A stretch of DNA of 64,000 bases, taken from NCBI GenBank assembly GCA_034401795.1, contig CM067372.1, forward strand, positions 37,271,494-37,335,493. The letters run 5' to 3'. Source of the stretch: Chaetoderma sp. LZ-2023a (Eukaryota; Mollusca; Caudofoveata; Chaetodermatida; Chaetodermatidae). The notes under the pieces are model-generated. The model searched no databases. It had not been told where the DNA came from and saw only the letters and a list, made by a program, of their open reading frames with translations. Below, one piece after another: positions 21,003 to 35,215 of the stretch. The translations under genes and the position numbers were made by a program. The stretch's first letter is position 1, and each line of letters begins with the position of its first letter.

Positions 21003-21196
21003 CATCAGCTCCCATCTCCATCTAGAGACATACACCAACCACGAAAATCACATGTCCCTATGCCCCCAGGGATTGAGAGGGCGGTGGGGCTACGGATCGC
21101 CGAACGGCTGCCAGTTGAGGGAGGTGGTATCATTTTGACTCTGGCACTACTACTAATACAAACATATCTGTTTTTCGTTCTCCTTCACCATATATA

Positions 21197-21290
21197 ACTG
21201 AAACTTGGTATATTGCAAGTTCGAGTTTCAGCTGCATCTGCCAATTTTTAATGGAGTTTTGACGGCGGTCAATCTCTATGGATTTATATC
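21197..21290 (+). repeat. Remnant of the ~150-bp array on the right of the Polinton
   Basis: ACTGAAACTTGGTATATTGC, then AAGTTCGAGTTTCAG and CCAATTTTTAATGGAGTT match units of the array at 4.86-5.75 kb. The remnant is shorter by an internal deletion. Confidence 0.75.
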
Positions 21291-21790
21291 ACCAGGTAGG
21301 GGGCAGGTATTGCAAAGCAATACTTATAGAAGTTACAATCAGCTGCATGAGTTTCATTTTGTGAAGTATGGAAATGAATCTCTGTATCTCCAAGTTGTTC
21401 TTGAAACTTAGCATTTACAAACTATCCTGTTGTATCAATTTGCACACTAACATGTCATCTATGGTTTCTATCACCAATTACCCTTGGACTCACAACTCTT
21501 GAAACTAGATCCACAATATTGTATGGGGGGGTCGAAAAAACTGGCCTTGTATTGAAACATGATTGTTTTCATCAACGGAAATTCCTTCAGGTTTTTGTAG
21601 AATATTTAACAAAACTTTATGGATTTTCTACGCCTAACCCGACCGCCTTTTCAATCGTCTAATGAATGATAATCCATTGATGTTTAGGAGTGGGATCAGG
21701 CTTCAGCTAAAGAGAATTTTCATTAACACCTTTCGAAAAATTTGGTTTATATGATCTTCTTATTAATACATTCTAAATTTATGTGATACT

Positions 21791-21860
21791 TGTGAATGTA
21801 GATTGGCTTTCCTTGAAGGGCGAATATTCACCCTTCAAGGAAAGCCGATCTCCATTCACA
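21791..21860. repeat. 70-bp near-perfect palindrome
   Basis: Two 35-bp arms centred near 21825/21826 differ at about three positions and have no loop. The core of the left arm is GGCTTTCCTTGAAGGG. It may be the fused ends of a fold-back element. Confidence 0.95.
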
Positions 21861-21953
21861 TGTATACTTTGGCCAACTCATTCCTATAAAGTTATCCTAG
21901 CTTTCATCCAAGTCATGTCTAATATGCGTGTTTGCGATAAAAACAGGTAATAA

Positions 21954-25660
<3,707 letters not shown>

Positions 25661-25668
25661 ATGTAAAA

Positions 25669-27000
25669 TTGTATTCATCTCAGAAATTTCACATCGTCAG
25701 TGTCTTTGAAGAATTGATCCAGGTCATATCTAACCAACCAGATTTGGATGCACTACACGTCGATGATCCAGGTCTTGTTTATTGTCTCCCCTTCAGACTG
25801 CACCTTTTAAATGCATGCATAAGTCAGTTTGCAGGAAAGATAAGAGCACTAGTCAACACGCACACATGAGTTGATGCGATATTTCATCAGTACACGCCTA
25901 AGAGCCTATGCTAGAACCGCATGAGAAAGTCGAAGAAAGATAAACAAAACTGGCAGGATACCAAGGAACTGGTCCAGCTTCCTTTAAGATGATGATAGCA
26001 AAAATGAGTTTTCACTCTGCTGGCAGATAGCTTGCAAAATGTGAAATGTGATCTCGTGTATACAACAAAAGATGGCAACAATCTGCAATCAACCTTTCAT
26101 GACTGACAGGGAAAACATTCCATGCATACAGGAGAGGCGAATTCGAGAGTATTCATACATCTTAAACATGGAGCTGAAAATTACTTTTGTAAAGGTTGCT
26201 TGCATTCTTCCTAATAACCCAGGCATTGTGGTGATTGCAGGATCTCTATTTGACCAACTGAAAGCTATTGGACTACAGAAACACAGTGTTGCCTTTCAAA
26301 TTACACAGAAGAGCGGATCGTTGCCTATTCATCATCTTGTGACAAAGATTGGCATTCTCAAGTGCAAGTGGCTCCTGTTTTCTAAATTATTCAGCAGTTG
26401 TCTGATATTGTCTCTGCCTTCCCAACAAAAATTAAAATGTCATTATTTCCCGAAGTGTTCGCCCAACGTACCCGAGATATTCATCAAACTAAGCAGATGC
26501 CTACGTTCTGTTGATTAGCATCCACGCACCCTCTGGTGTGGTTCCCCTACAAAGAAAGTCAAGATCTAACAAGAACAAGATGACATGCAAGCATTGGAGG
26601 GCTTTGTAATACTAGTGTATGACAGGTCATCTGCTTTGACAAATGTTGATGAAGCAAGAAGAGTGCTTTTTACACAAACGAACCGGCAATATGGCTCTTT
26701 ACCTCATACAAGTGCATCCCTCCTGCGGCACACACACGCACGCACGCACACACACACGCACGCACGCACACACAGTGGTGTACCAAGCCGGTCATATTTG
26801 GGGTCAGTCTCTCGAACAGAGGCCAGTGTTACCCTCACCAGGCGAGTTGAGATGGAGAACAAATGAGTGTGAAGCCTGCAATGTTCACTTGACAAACTTA
26901 CATTCTATATCAGAGGTGCGCAAGGAGCTGTGCAAATTTGCCTGCAAAAGGTCATGCAGCAGAAAGTGCACATGTCAGCGTTCGAATTTGCAGTGAACCT
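25669..27000 (+). pseudogene. Relic of a multicopy invertebrate protein with a Cys-rich C terminus
   Basis: Successive plus-strand frames match, in order, the C-terminal half of a large uncharacterised protein family that I remember as repeated in many invertebrate genomes. About 26225-26470: VVIAGSLFDQLKAIGLQKHS, VAF, LPIHHLVTKIG, KCKWLLF (family: LW.AFG.G, PIH.I...LG, K..AL..FHA.TGCDT.S). About 26588-26730: ALEGFVILVYDRSS, ARRVLFTQ (family: LE.FVVLLYDRTS..). About 26780-27000: YQAGHIWGQSL, PVLPSPGE, then KELCKFACKRSCSRKCTCQR (family: WGQ, LPSP..WGW, C.C.C tail). A CA/CACG microsatellite splits the last two blocks. Stops and frame changes make it a pseudogene. The biochemical role of the family is unknown to me; its copy number suggests a mobile or retrocopied gene. 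Confidence 0.55.
26729..26775. repeat. (CA)n/(CACG)n microsatellite inside the relic gene
   Basis: CACA and CACG repeats sit exactly between two conserved blocks of the surrounding pseudogene (ASLLRH and YQAGHIWGQ), so the repeat arose or expanded in former coding sequence. Confidence 0.95.
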
Positions 27001-28045
27001 CAATTTACAAATGCCATTGTGTAGTAGATGTGTAATAGATTGAGAGCTAAAACATTAATCTTTGCTCTTGCTCAGCTGACCACCTTACCGATCAAATCTT
27101 AAGCGCACGTCAATGTGCGGATGCCATTGCATAAGATGTGCAGTAGATTTTCAGCTTGACATTAAAACTAACTTGCTTATTTGAACTAGAAACAATTTCA
27201 TTTCTTTTACATAATGCATTATAACTTGGGACATAGCATGTGCATTCTGTATACGTCACTTGACTAACTTAACTCATTGATCGAAAGTGTGCAAGGAACT
27301 GTGCTGACGAGTGTGCAAAACGCCTGCAACAGAACGCCCTGATCAGCGATAGAATTTGCCGTGCACCTCAATTTATGGATGCCAGTGTGTAGTAGATGTG
27401 TATTAAATTGCCATCCTATTTTAAATGGACCTTACCAAGTTTATCCATCCATCGTATGACGTGTATGATGACGTTATAATTAATCATGACGTCATGAATG
27501 ATTCGAAATAGTTCGTTTTAGTGCTTAATAGTCCGACACGTTGTTCGAATTGTACGTCTTTACCATTTAATTAGCATTCCGTTAAATATTTTGAAAATAA
27601 TTTGACAGGGCGCTGTTGCTGCCATAGGAAGCAACAGCGACCAGTTAAATTAGTTTCAAATTATTTAGCGGCGTACCCGTATAATTTTCTGGAAATTGAT
27701 AGCCAAGAAGTTCAGGGATCGATCGATCCCAACACGAGCGATGTGTGGGCGGAGCCTAACTAGGGATGGGGGCGGTGCATAGCTAAAATGTGAAAGGTCC
27801 ATTGCCAGCTTGACATTAATTTGACATGTAACTTGCTTATTTGAACTAGAAACATTTTTTATTTCTTGTACATAAAGCATTATAACCCAACATGTGCATT
27901 CTGAATGCATCATTGGACTAATTTCACTCATATATTTGCTGTGGAGATGTGCCTGCAAAATGGCATGCAGTGGAAAGCGCATGCATTTAGATGATCGAAT
28001 TTCCAATGCACCTCAATTTGAAGATGCCATATTGTTTAAGTAATT
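26880..28045 (+). repeat. Triplicated 3' end of the relic gene (~0.4-0.65 kb spacing)
   Basis: Three diverged copies of the cysteine-tail plus downstream sequence are visible. The tail (GTGCAAGGA(G/A)CTGTGC ... CACCTCAATTTA) lies at about 26918-27010, 27288-27372 and 27935-28025. The following block (CAGCTTGACATTAA...ACTTGCTTATTTGAACTAGAAAC) is at about 27153-27193 and 27807-27853. The third copy is displaced by the MITE inserted at 27424-27803. Confidence 0.75.
27424..27803 (+). mobile_element. Hairpin MITE family A, copy 1 (forward)
   Basis: 380 bp. It begins AATGGACCTTACCA and ends TGAAAGGTCCATT, a terminal inverted repeat. Inside are two TGACGTCA-like sites, the central hairpin near 27580-27665, the perfect 16-bp palindrome GGGATCGATCGATCCC and a GC-box-like GTGGGCGGAGCC. 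No coding capacity. It was presumably moved by an unknown DNA transposase in trans. Confidence 0.85.
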
Positions 28046-28510
28046 CATTTATCTAGCTACACAGTCTAAAGGGCTCTTGTTGTCACATAGGATTGCGACT
28101 CTTAAATTCTGATGGCCATCCATCCTTAAGAACCACCATCATGTGTGCCCAAATACAGGTGTCCGTTGCAGTTTTTACTGAATTCGTGATGGCCATTTTG
28201 ACTCTATCCACCATGATGTTTTTATTGTTGAATGCTTCTGTATGGTAATGTTTCTGATTTGGTACAAAGGTTGGTCTGCAGATTTCTTACATGTTTTCTT
28301 CATGATTCTGCCAGGGAAAAGTGGAAAATCATTCATTTTCCAGCCATTTTAGATCTGGCCGACAAGCTTTGTGGATGTGATTGCCATGTTGATAATTCTG
28401 AATAGCCAACACTTTTTCGTGAAATTACATTCCTTGAAGAGTATTTGTGGGAAGTGGCTTGTGTCTATCACATTTTGCATGATTGTTCTGATTATCGAGA
28501 ACATTATGGC

Positions 28511-28747
28511 GATAGACGCACCTTTTCATTGGTCCTCCCATGACACATGTTTTTTTCGTGTGGGCGGGGCTTAAATGCCCATATATGGAGTGGCAAAATG
28601 GATGTATTCTGTTGGCCGTGTTTGTACAGGAAAGGCCACCAGGACACGTTATTTTAATCACTTTTCAGCATTGTTATATGAACAATTAAGCCCCTCCCAC
28701 TCGAAGACCACGTGACTTGGGAGGACCAATGAAAATGTGTCTCTATC
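28511..28747. mobile_element. Small fold-back element with ~63-bp terminal inverted repeats
   Basis: The left arm 28511-28573 (GATAGACGCACC, TTTTCATTGGTCCTCCCA, GGGCGGGGCTTAA) pairs with the right arm 28685-28747. The arms differ at several positions. The spacer of about 110 bp is non-coding. It is typical of a MITE, but its ends differ from family A. Confidence 0.8.
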
Positions 28748-29157
28748 TCTCCACCTTCCTTCAAATATTCATATCCGGAATGACATAACAACGTTAGCAT
28801 CATAATGGCTCGCCAGGTCTGCAAATAATAGCCGAGTCTCAAGAAGATCCATGACGAGTCTCGATGGGTAGTTAGCCCGCAGTCACATTACAACATCACA
28901 TAAAACAATAAGAATTAGAATAAGAAAAAGAATAAAACTATTAAATGGAGCAATCACTATTGTCTTCCAGAGCTGAAGCAATAAATCTACTTAACATAGT
29001 TAACATATTTTGACATGCAAAAGTAAATAAGCAAATAGGGCCGAGATATGTATGTGTCCACTTAAAACCCACATGGTAAAACACCAGCTGTTCAGTGGGC
29101 CACTATAAAATTGGACCACTATAGTTGCAAGATTGGTCACCACACCATGACTTCAGG

Positions 29158-29545
<388 letters not shown>

Positions 29546-29771
29546 TACGCACGCCAGCGTATTTATGAGAGTTCAAGTTTTATGTGATTGTCATTTCAGG
29601 TGTATGTATATTGCAGAAAAAAAGGGTGGAGATTGTTTATTATGGACACAATGTGGGATACAGCAACTCTGATTTGGAATACTTTAAAAGAGAGCGTAAT
29701 TGGAAGTACCATTCAAGCACTGATAAATATGGTGTGGCAAGTCCTGGCTTAATATGTTTTGGACTTCCAAA

Positions 29772-30665
29772 TTTTCTCAGTTTGTTGAGTATAAGTATTG
29801 GATCCTTAATTTGAAAAGAAATCATATACAATCGTGGAAGCAATAAAGACTTATCGCACATCCTGGATGCAACAGTAGAAGGGCGACGTTATAGACATCG
29901 ATCGGATTGGTCGAGAGCTTGATGACGTCATCAATATTTGAATCATTTGTTCTCTCTCGACCAATTAGATTTCAGTACTTTCTAGTATCATCGCTGACCA
30001 TAGGTCACTTCCCTTTCACGGGTCATTAGGCCTGGCAATAATTCAACTGGCATGCATTGAGTCGACATAACCCAGGACGACGATGCAGATTGCCTGTCCA
30101 TGGCGATGATATAAAGACAATTAGGCCACCCCACCCACCGACCTCAACCCTACCTTAGAGAACGCCTTTTCAAGTGACATAATGTCTGGCAACGAGCCAG
30201 CTGTTATCAATATACTGGACCTAACCAGGGCGACGATAAAAACTGGCTTACAAGTGTGACGATATAGACGTCAATCTGGTTGGCCTAGAAGTGTCATACA
30301 ATCTTGTACCAGGGCGACGATATAGACGTCGATCTGATTGGCCTAGGGGTGTCACATGCCCACTGACAACTTCGAACCTCATTGCACCTGTCAGTCATCA
30401 GCATGTGCCCACCCATCTACATCACTGAAAACAGCGATGATACTAGAAAGTACTCAAATCTACTTGGTCGAGAGGGAACAAATGATTCAAATATTGATGA
30501 CGTCATCAAGCTCTCGACCAATCCGATCGATGTCTATATCGTCGCCCTTCTACTGTTGCATCCAGGATGTGCGATAAGATATAGAGTCTTTATTGTTTCC
30601 ACGATTGTATATGATTTCTTTTCAAATTAAGGATCCAAAACTTATACTCAATAAACTGAGAAAAA
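29772..30665. repeat. Long inverted repeat, ~225-bp arms, ~435-bp spacer
   Basis: The left arm 29772-29996 and right arm 30432-30665 are reverse complements with scattered differences and small indels. Each arm has GATGACGTCATC, and the motif GGGCGACG(A/T)TATAGAC(A/G)TCGATC. That motif recurs as two further direct copies in the spacer (about 30257 and 30307). There is no coding sequence. It is consistent with a fold-back transposon or an inverted duplication of an interspersed repeat. Confidence 0.92.
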
Positions 30666-30667
30666 GC

Positions 30668-30680
30668 ATATATATATATA

Positions 30681-30728
<48 letters not shown>
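30668..30728. repeat. (TA)n-(ATT)n microsatellite
   Basis: A short TA run is followed by about 15 ATT triplets, directly after the right arm of the long inverted repeat. Confidence 0.97.
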
Positions 30729-30730
<2 letters not shown>

Positions 30731-30734
30731 CTGC

Positions 30735-31800
30735 AATGCATATCACAGATTACTAAAATCACTCAGGATCTTTCTTCTTTCTTTATTTCCTATTTTCGTC
30801 AAAATCTTTGCATCGCATCTCATACAGTTTTCATCCTTTCAGCTCCAAACTTGGTCAACCTCTGCTACACAGCCTGGAATCGTGCGCTTGTGCTTTTATT
30901 TCGAGCTACCCACCTTTGAGTGGGCAAATGGAGCCCGTAGGAAATGAATGGGGATTTTTAAAACTGATATTTGAAGCGCTACTACATATAGAGATTTGAT
31001 CGCCAATGCATGGAAAATGGCCCATAGGGAATGAATGGTGATTCTCATCATTGATCTGTGAAGTGCTACGACACCAATAGTTTTGATTGGATCGCTACCA
31101 TACTTGGTTAGGATGTTACAAATGAAAAAAGAAATCGAAATGGTCGCCATGTGAAAATTTTAGTCAAAAATACCAGTTTTCGTTTTTTGCAAAAATGAAC
31201 TTGTGATGAAAGATTATGAAGAAATTTTTGTTTGAACCGGCCAGGCGCACATTTTGGGGTAAAAAATACCAGCCTTCAGGATGACAAATGGCGAAGAAAA
31301 TGCAATTTTTTTTCAAAATGGCCGCCGAAATTCGTTTGGCTCCAATCGACTTGAAAAGTAGGTGAACTTCTGGGTCTTATATTGACTTGATTTGGCATCA
31401 AATTTAAAGTTTATCCATCCAACAGTTTTGGAGAAATCTGCTATTCCATGCCACATATCTCCCATACTAAACCTATGGGAGTGAGATTTGAACAGCGTTT
31501 TCTCCTAGAGTTTCTCCGAATTCTCTTCAGACCTTGTCAGATTCTAGAACATTGAGAGATCTAAATAATTTCCAATGAAAATATTAATATCTCCCTTGGC
31601 ACAGTCATTCATAGGTAAATATTTCCAATTTGTATGTTTGGCATAAGTTACATGCTTCATCATCAAACTTCAAAGTGACACCTTATTTTATCCTTAGGGT
31701 CGTTGTGTAAACCTATGGGAATATCAAGCATGGATCTTTGAACTGTGACTACACCTAAAAATTGTATAGGATCATCACCAGGCGTGCTCAATGGTCTTAG
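30735..31800. repeat. Old interspersed repeat with ~94-bp internal units
   Basis: Two adjacent units (about 30925-31016 and 31017-31110) share the order AAATGG(A)(G/C)CC..AGG(A/G)AATGAATGG, 'TTTGAAG/GTGAAGCGCTACTAC', 'GATTG/TGATCGC' and 'CATACTTGG'. A third, more diverged unit is at about 31711-31790 (CTATGGGAATATCAAGCATG). Phrases such as 'AAATGGCCGCC' and 'CCAAACTTGG' mark other parts. No coding frame is recognised. Confidence 0.5.
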
Positions 31801-31868
31801 AAGAGGCCTTATAATATTCCTTAATGATCAGACATCGCAGAATTACAGTTACTTCAGTAAATGTTCTC

Positions 31869-31870
<2 letters not shown>

Positions 31871-31923
<53 letters not shown>

Positions 31924-31997
31924 CATTATTATTATTATTATTATTATTATTGTTGCTGTTGTTGTTGTTGTTGTTGTTGTTGTTCTTATTATTATTT
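31871..31997. repeat. (ATT)n(GTT)n microsatellite
   Basis: About 26 ATT triplets pass into about 10 GTT triplets and back to ATT. Confidence 0.98.
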
Positions 31998-32251
31998 CAA
32001 GCTCTAGATGTTCTATATAATGTTCTCAGAAGAATGTGACATTCCTCACTTAACCAGTCCATTCCTAACATTAACTATATAGTTAATCATGTCTTAAGAT
32101 GACCATTAATTGCAGTTTTTACCTATACTTAATAAACTTCGGCCTTATTGTAAGACTAGCTATCTTCCATAATAAGACTTCACACAATTATTTCGTTATG
32201 TTTCATATATTGCAATTGTAGAAATGATTTACTTGTGATGTGCATTGCAGA

Positions 32252-32288
32252 TTAATAATAACAATAATAATAATAATAATAATAATAA

Positions 32289-32383
<95 letters not shown>
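32252..32383. repeat. (AAT)n(TA)n microsatellite
   Basis: AAT triplets to about 32291, then about 92 bp of pure TA. Confidence 0.98.
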
Positions 32384-32386
<3 letters not shown>

Positions 32387-32444
32387 ACACTAATTACTTT
32401 TACAAGTATAATCGGACATGATTGTAAAATTTCCTCACTTCTCA

Positions 32445-32845
32445 ATTCACCTTTCCAGAGTACCCACCCATCATATGACGTCATAATGAACTGCGTGGTG
32501 TGTACAATGACATCATAATGAATGACGTCATGAACGACGTCGATAAGTACGTCACGAATGCATATTTGAAGACGGTCTATGCTTTGTTGTACAAATTGTT
32601 TGCTTTTACTATTTAGTAAATATTCTGTTGAATATTTTGAAACTAATTTGACTGGGCGCTGTTGCTGCCATAGGCAGCAACAGCACGCAGTCAAATTAGT
32701 CACAAAATATTATACAGCTTCCCTGTATAGTTTTCAGGAATTTGGTAGATAAGGCGTTTGGGGATCGATCAATCCCAACACGGCGAGGAGTGGGTGGAGC
32801 TTAGCTAGTGATGGGCGGGGCATAGCTAAAAATGGAAAGGCGAAT
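32445..32845 (+). mobile_element. Hairpin MITE family A, copy 2 (forward)
   Basis: About 400 bp, with ends ATTCACCTTTCCAG and TGGAAAGGCGAAT. This copy shows the terminal inverted repeat best. It holds three TGACGTCA or near sites, the central hairpin at about 32630-32705 with arms close to complementary, CGATCAATCCC in place of the 16-bp palindrome, and GC-box GGGCGGGGC. Confidence 0.88.
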
Positions 32846-33229
32846 CTATGGACACTAGGTCTAGGTTAATTTATTTGTCGCATCACATGTGTGAGAAAGT
32901 GACAGCATGTAATGTATTCACATACAAACTATAAGTTTTAACAATTGCCTTTTTCTGTTTGTTGATTTCAATTTAATATGTGACTGAAAGCATGCATGAA
33001 TATAGATATATGTTCCTTTGCTTAGCATGTTTATCGTCCTCCAATACCACCATTACTGCTCCATTGACTTGATGGAGGGAAGAGGGATGAGTATTGGTAC
33101 CGTTGCTTTCATCATTACTAATTAAGCATGCAATGTGAAGATAAGTGATTGGTTTAAGAATATGTCGCAGCAACGTCGCCAGTTGCAAGTGATAAAATAA
33201 GATGATTTGTCACCGAGATGATTGAGGAC

Positions 33230-34010
33230 AATGTCTATCCAACTGCTTAAATGGAGAATCGAAAGGCTGCAATGCTTGCCATGGATGAGAACCATTTGCC
33301 GTTTTTCGGCACTAAATATAGTAGAGTCTGCAAATTGTCAGTAGTGTGTGGTAGCAGAGTGCCTACATAACGTCCTAAGATCATTCAACCTGCATCTAAT
33401 GCACTTTCAGTTGAGAATCAGGAGAAAGTATCATGCATCCCATCATGTGATTCCAGTGACCGGGAGCTAAGCATACATGGGAGATACATCGGCAGCTCCA
33501 GCAGCGATCCATGTCGGGTCTGATGTCGCTGCATTCCTAACAGTGTTCCACCATCTTCAAGTTGGTCATCTGCTTCATTCACAACACACGCCACTCATAT
33601 CTGAGAAGGAGACCCCACCTGATGACAAGCATGTATTGCTGACGTGGCTTGTCAAATGCCAGGTGGAGGCATGTGAAGATTGCCATAGCTGTAGAGTTGG
33701 ACTGTAAATGGTTGATTTGCCTTCAGAAATGGCATGTCAGTATCGGTGAATTATGAGTTATCATGTGTGGGCTCAGCACAAAGCACCACATGTTTGATTG
33801 AAGGGCAGTCGGGTCCGAATAAAGTGGAGTTTATCGGGACAAAACTGCAACCAATGATCTTACCTTTAGCAGCAGCATGGTCTGTATATGTAAAGGAAGA
33901 TCCACTTGATATAGGCTCAACACTGCATGGATTATTGAAACTTGCAAGGCAGTTTGAGCCATATTCTGTGTGAGACTGTAAGATATTCAACGATGTAGGC
34001 TTACCATCCG
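33230..34010 (+). other. Unrecognised coding-like stretch
   Basis: Two plus-strand open stretches, 33477-33704 (MGDTSAAPAAIHVGSDVAAF) and 33734-33973 (MSVSVNYELSCVGSAQSTTC, then LPLAAAWSVYVKEDPLDIGS), have plausible composition but no family I recognise. They could be decayed exons of a multicopy gene. The interval is otherwise featureless. Confidence 0.25.
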
Positions 34011-34770
34011 CAGCAACACAGTCAGCGTCAGTGAAAAAGAGGTACCTGACATTGCCTCAGCGTCTGGTCTTGAATCGGTGGAACAATCCTTTAAATCAGA
34101 ATTGTTGGTGGTTAGTGATGAAAATTTGATCACTATTTACAGCATCATTGGTCTATGATTGTGCTAACGTTGGCAAGCTACTTTTAAAACGTGTATTCAC
34201 CTCCAACTGATTTGATTCTAACGGCCATTCGAAGCCACACATTAGAATGAACAGATGCGCTTCATGTAAATATTGTCATTGTCAATAATTTATGTACGCA
34301 TAGCTTTCTCTGTAAACCATGTATTTTCTTGATCATATGCGATCTTTAAGTTAATTTGCTCTTTAAATTTTGTTTTCAGAAATTTACTTAAAATGGCAAC
34401 CTTGTGTATTATTACCCTGATTTCACCTTTGAATTTATTTCAAAATGCGAAAGTGACACCAGAAACGAGTTCAGAAAATGTATATTATAGTTTAATAGTT
34501 TATATGACAAACGGTTCATGTCGTTCATGTTTTCCAAGATGACGGTGTCCATCTTGAATTTTAAGGTGCAAATTGTGTCTTTGAATAATTTCTTTCTATG
34601 TCCCTAGGGAACTTTCATAGCAAAAGAAACTTTTCATCATGATTTGAAGTCAACCCCCAATTCTGTGCACGTCTACTATGATAAGGCTTGATTTTCCTGA
34701 AGAAGTAGGAGTTGATATTACCAGAGCGCTATTGTTGCTATTTTTCATTTGCCTCGAATAGTATTTACCA

Positions 34771-35128
34771 ATTCACCTTTCCAGAGTATTCATCCATCAT
34801 CCGACCTCGTATGACGTCATAATCAGCCCAGGTCGTGTATGATGACTTCACAATCATTACGTCACAAGGGGTTCCATATCGACCGTCACCAAATCTCAAA
34901 TACTTCGACACGTTGTATGAATTGTATGTCTTCGTAATTGTTTGCTATTTAATAAACATGCTGTTGAATATTTTGAAACTAATTTGACTGGGCGCTGTTG
35001 CTGCCTTAGGCAGCAACAGCACCCAGTCAAATTGGTTTCAAAATATTCAACAGCTTAAATGTGTAGTCTTTTTTGGAAATTCATAGTCAGGGTGTTCAGA
35101 GATCGGTCGATCCCAACACGAGCGAAGT
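34771..35128 (+). mobile_element. Hairpin MITE family A, copy 3 (forward, truncated), flanked by a direct repeat
   Basis: It starts ATTCACCTTTCCAG and has the best-preserved hairpin of the family (about 34958-35050), then ends inside the CCCAACACGAGCGAA segment, about 80-90 bp before the usual terminus. GTATTTACCAATT immediately precedes it (34761-34773) and GTATTTACCAATTA immediately follows it (35128-35141). Confidence 0.85.
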
Positions 35129-35140
35129 ATTTACCAATTA

Positions 35141-35215
35141 TACAGTGCCGGATTAACCTAGTAGCAAATGTAGCAGATGGTATGGCCCCACACATTTGGG
35201 GGCCCCGCACCAATA
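35141..35215 (+). mobile_element. hAT-like terminus (CAGTGCCGGATTAA)
   Basis: ACAGTGCCGGATTAACCTAG, then GGCCCCACACATTTGGGGGC resembles the end of hAT-derived non-autonomous elements, which often start CAGTGCCGGATTAA and contain GGGGGCCCC. I could not place the opposite end with confidence; a related GGGCCCCAAAATTGG is at 35430-35445. Assignment is from memory of the terminal motif. Confidence 0.35.

Larger units (their letters stand above)
5755..21195. mobile_element. Polinton/Maverick element, decayed, inserted in a tandem array
   Basis: An element of about 15.4 kb with the Polinton gene set: a retroviral-type integrase (about 14.66-15.3 kb), a protein-primed family B DNA polymerase (about 15.58-19.34 kb, minus), a packaging ATPase (about 11.6-12.35 kb), a capsid-like gene (about 8.64-9.73 kb) and small genes on both strands. 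Length and content fit the family's usual 15-20 kb. I did not find terminal inverted repeats or the adenovirus-type protease, so the ends are set by where the flanking ~150-bp array stops (about 5755) and resumes (about 21197). The coding regions carry a dozen or more breaks, so this is an old, inactive copy, though amino-acid motifs are still easy to read. It is denser in G+C than its surroundings. Confidence 0.93.

Noticed and set aside
32203-32703. 166-codon minus-strand frame
   Set aside because: It spans a MITE hairpin and a TA/AAT microsatellite (Ile-Tyr repeats); not coding.
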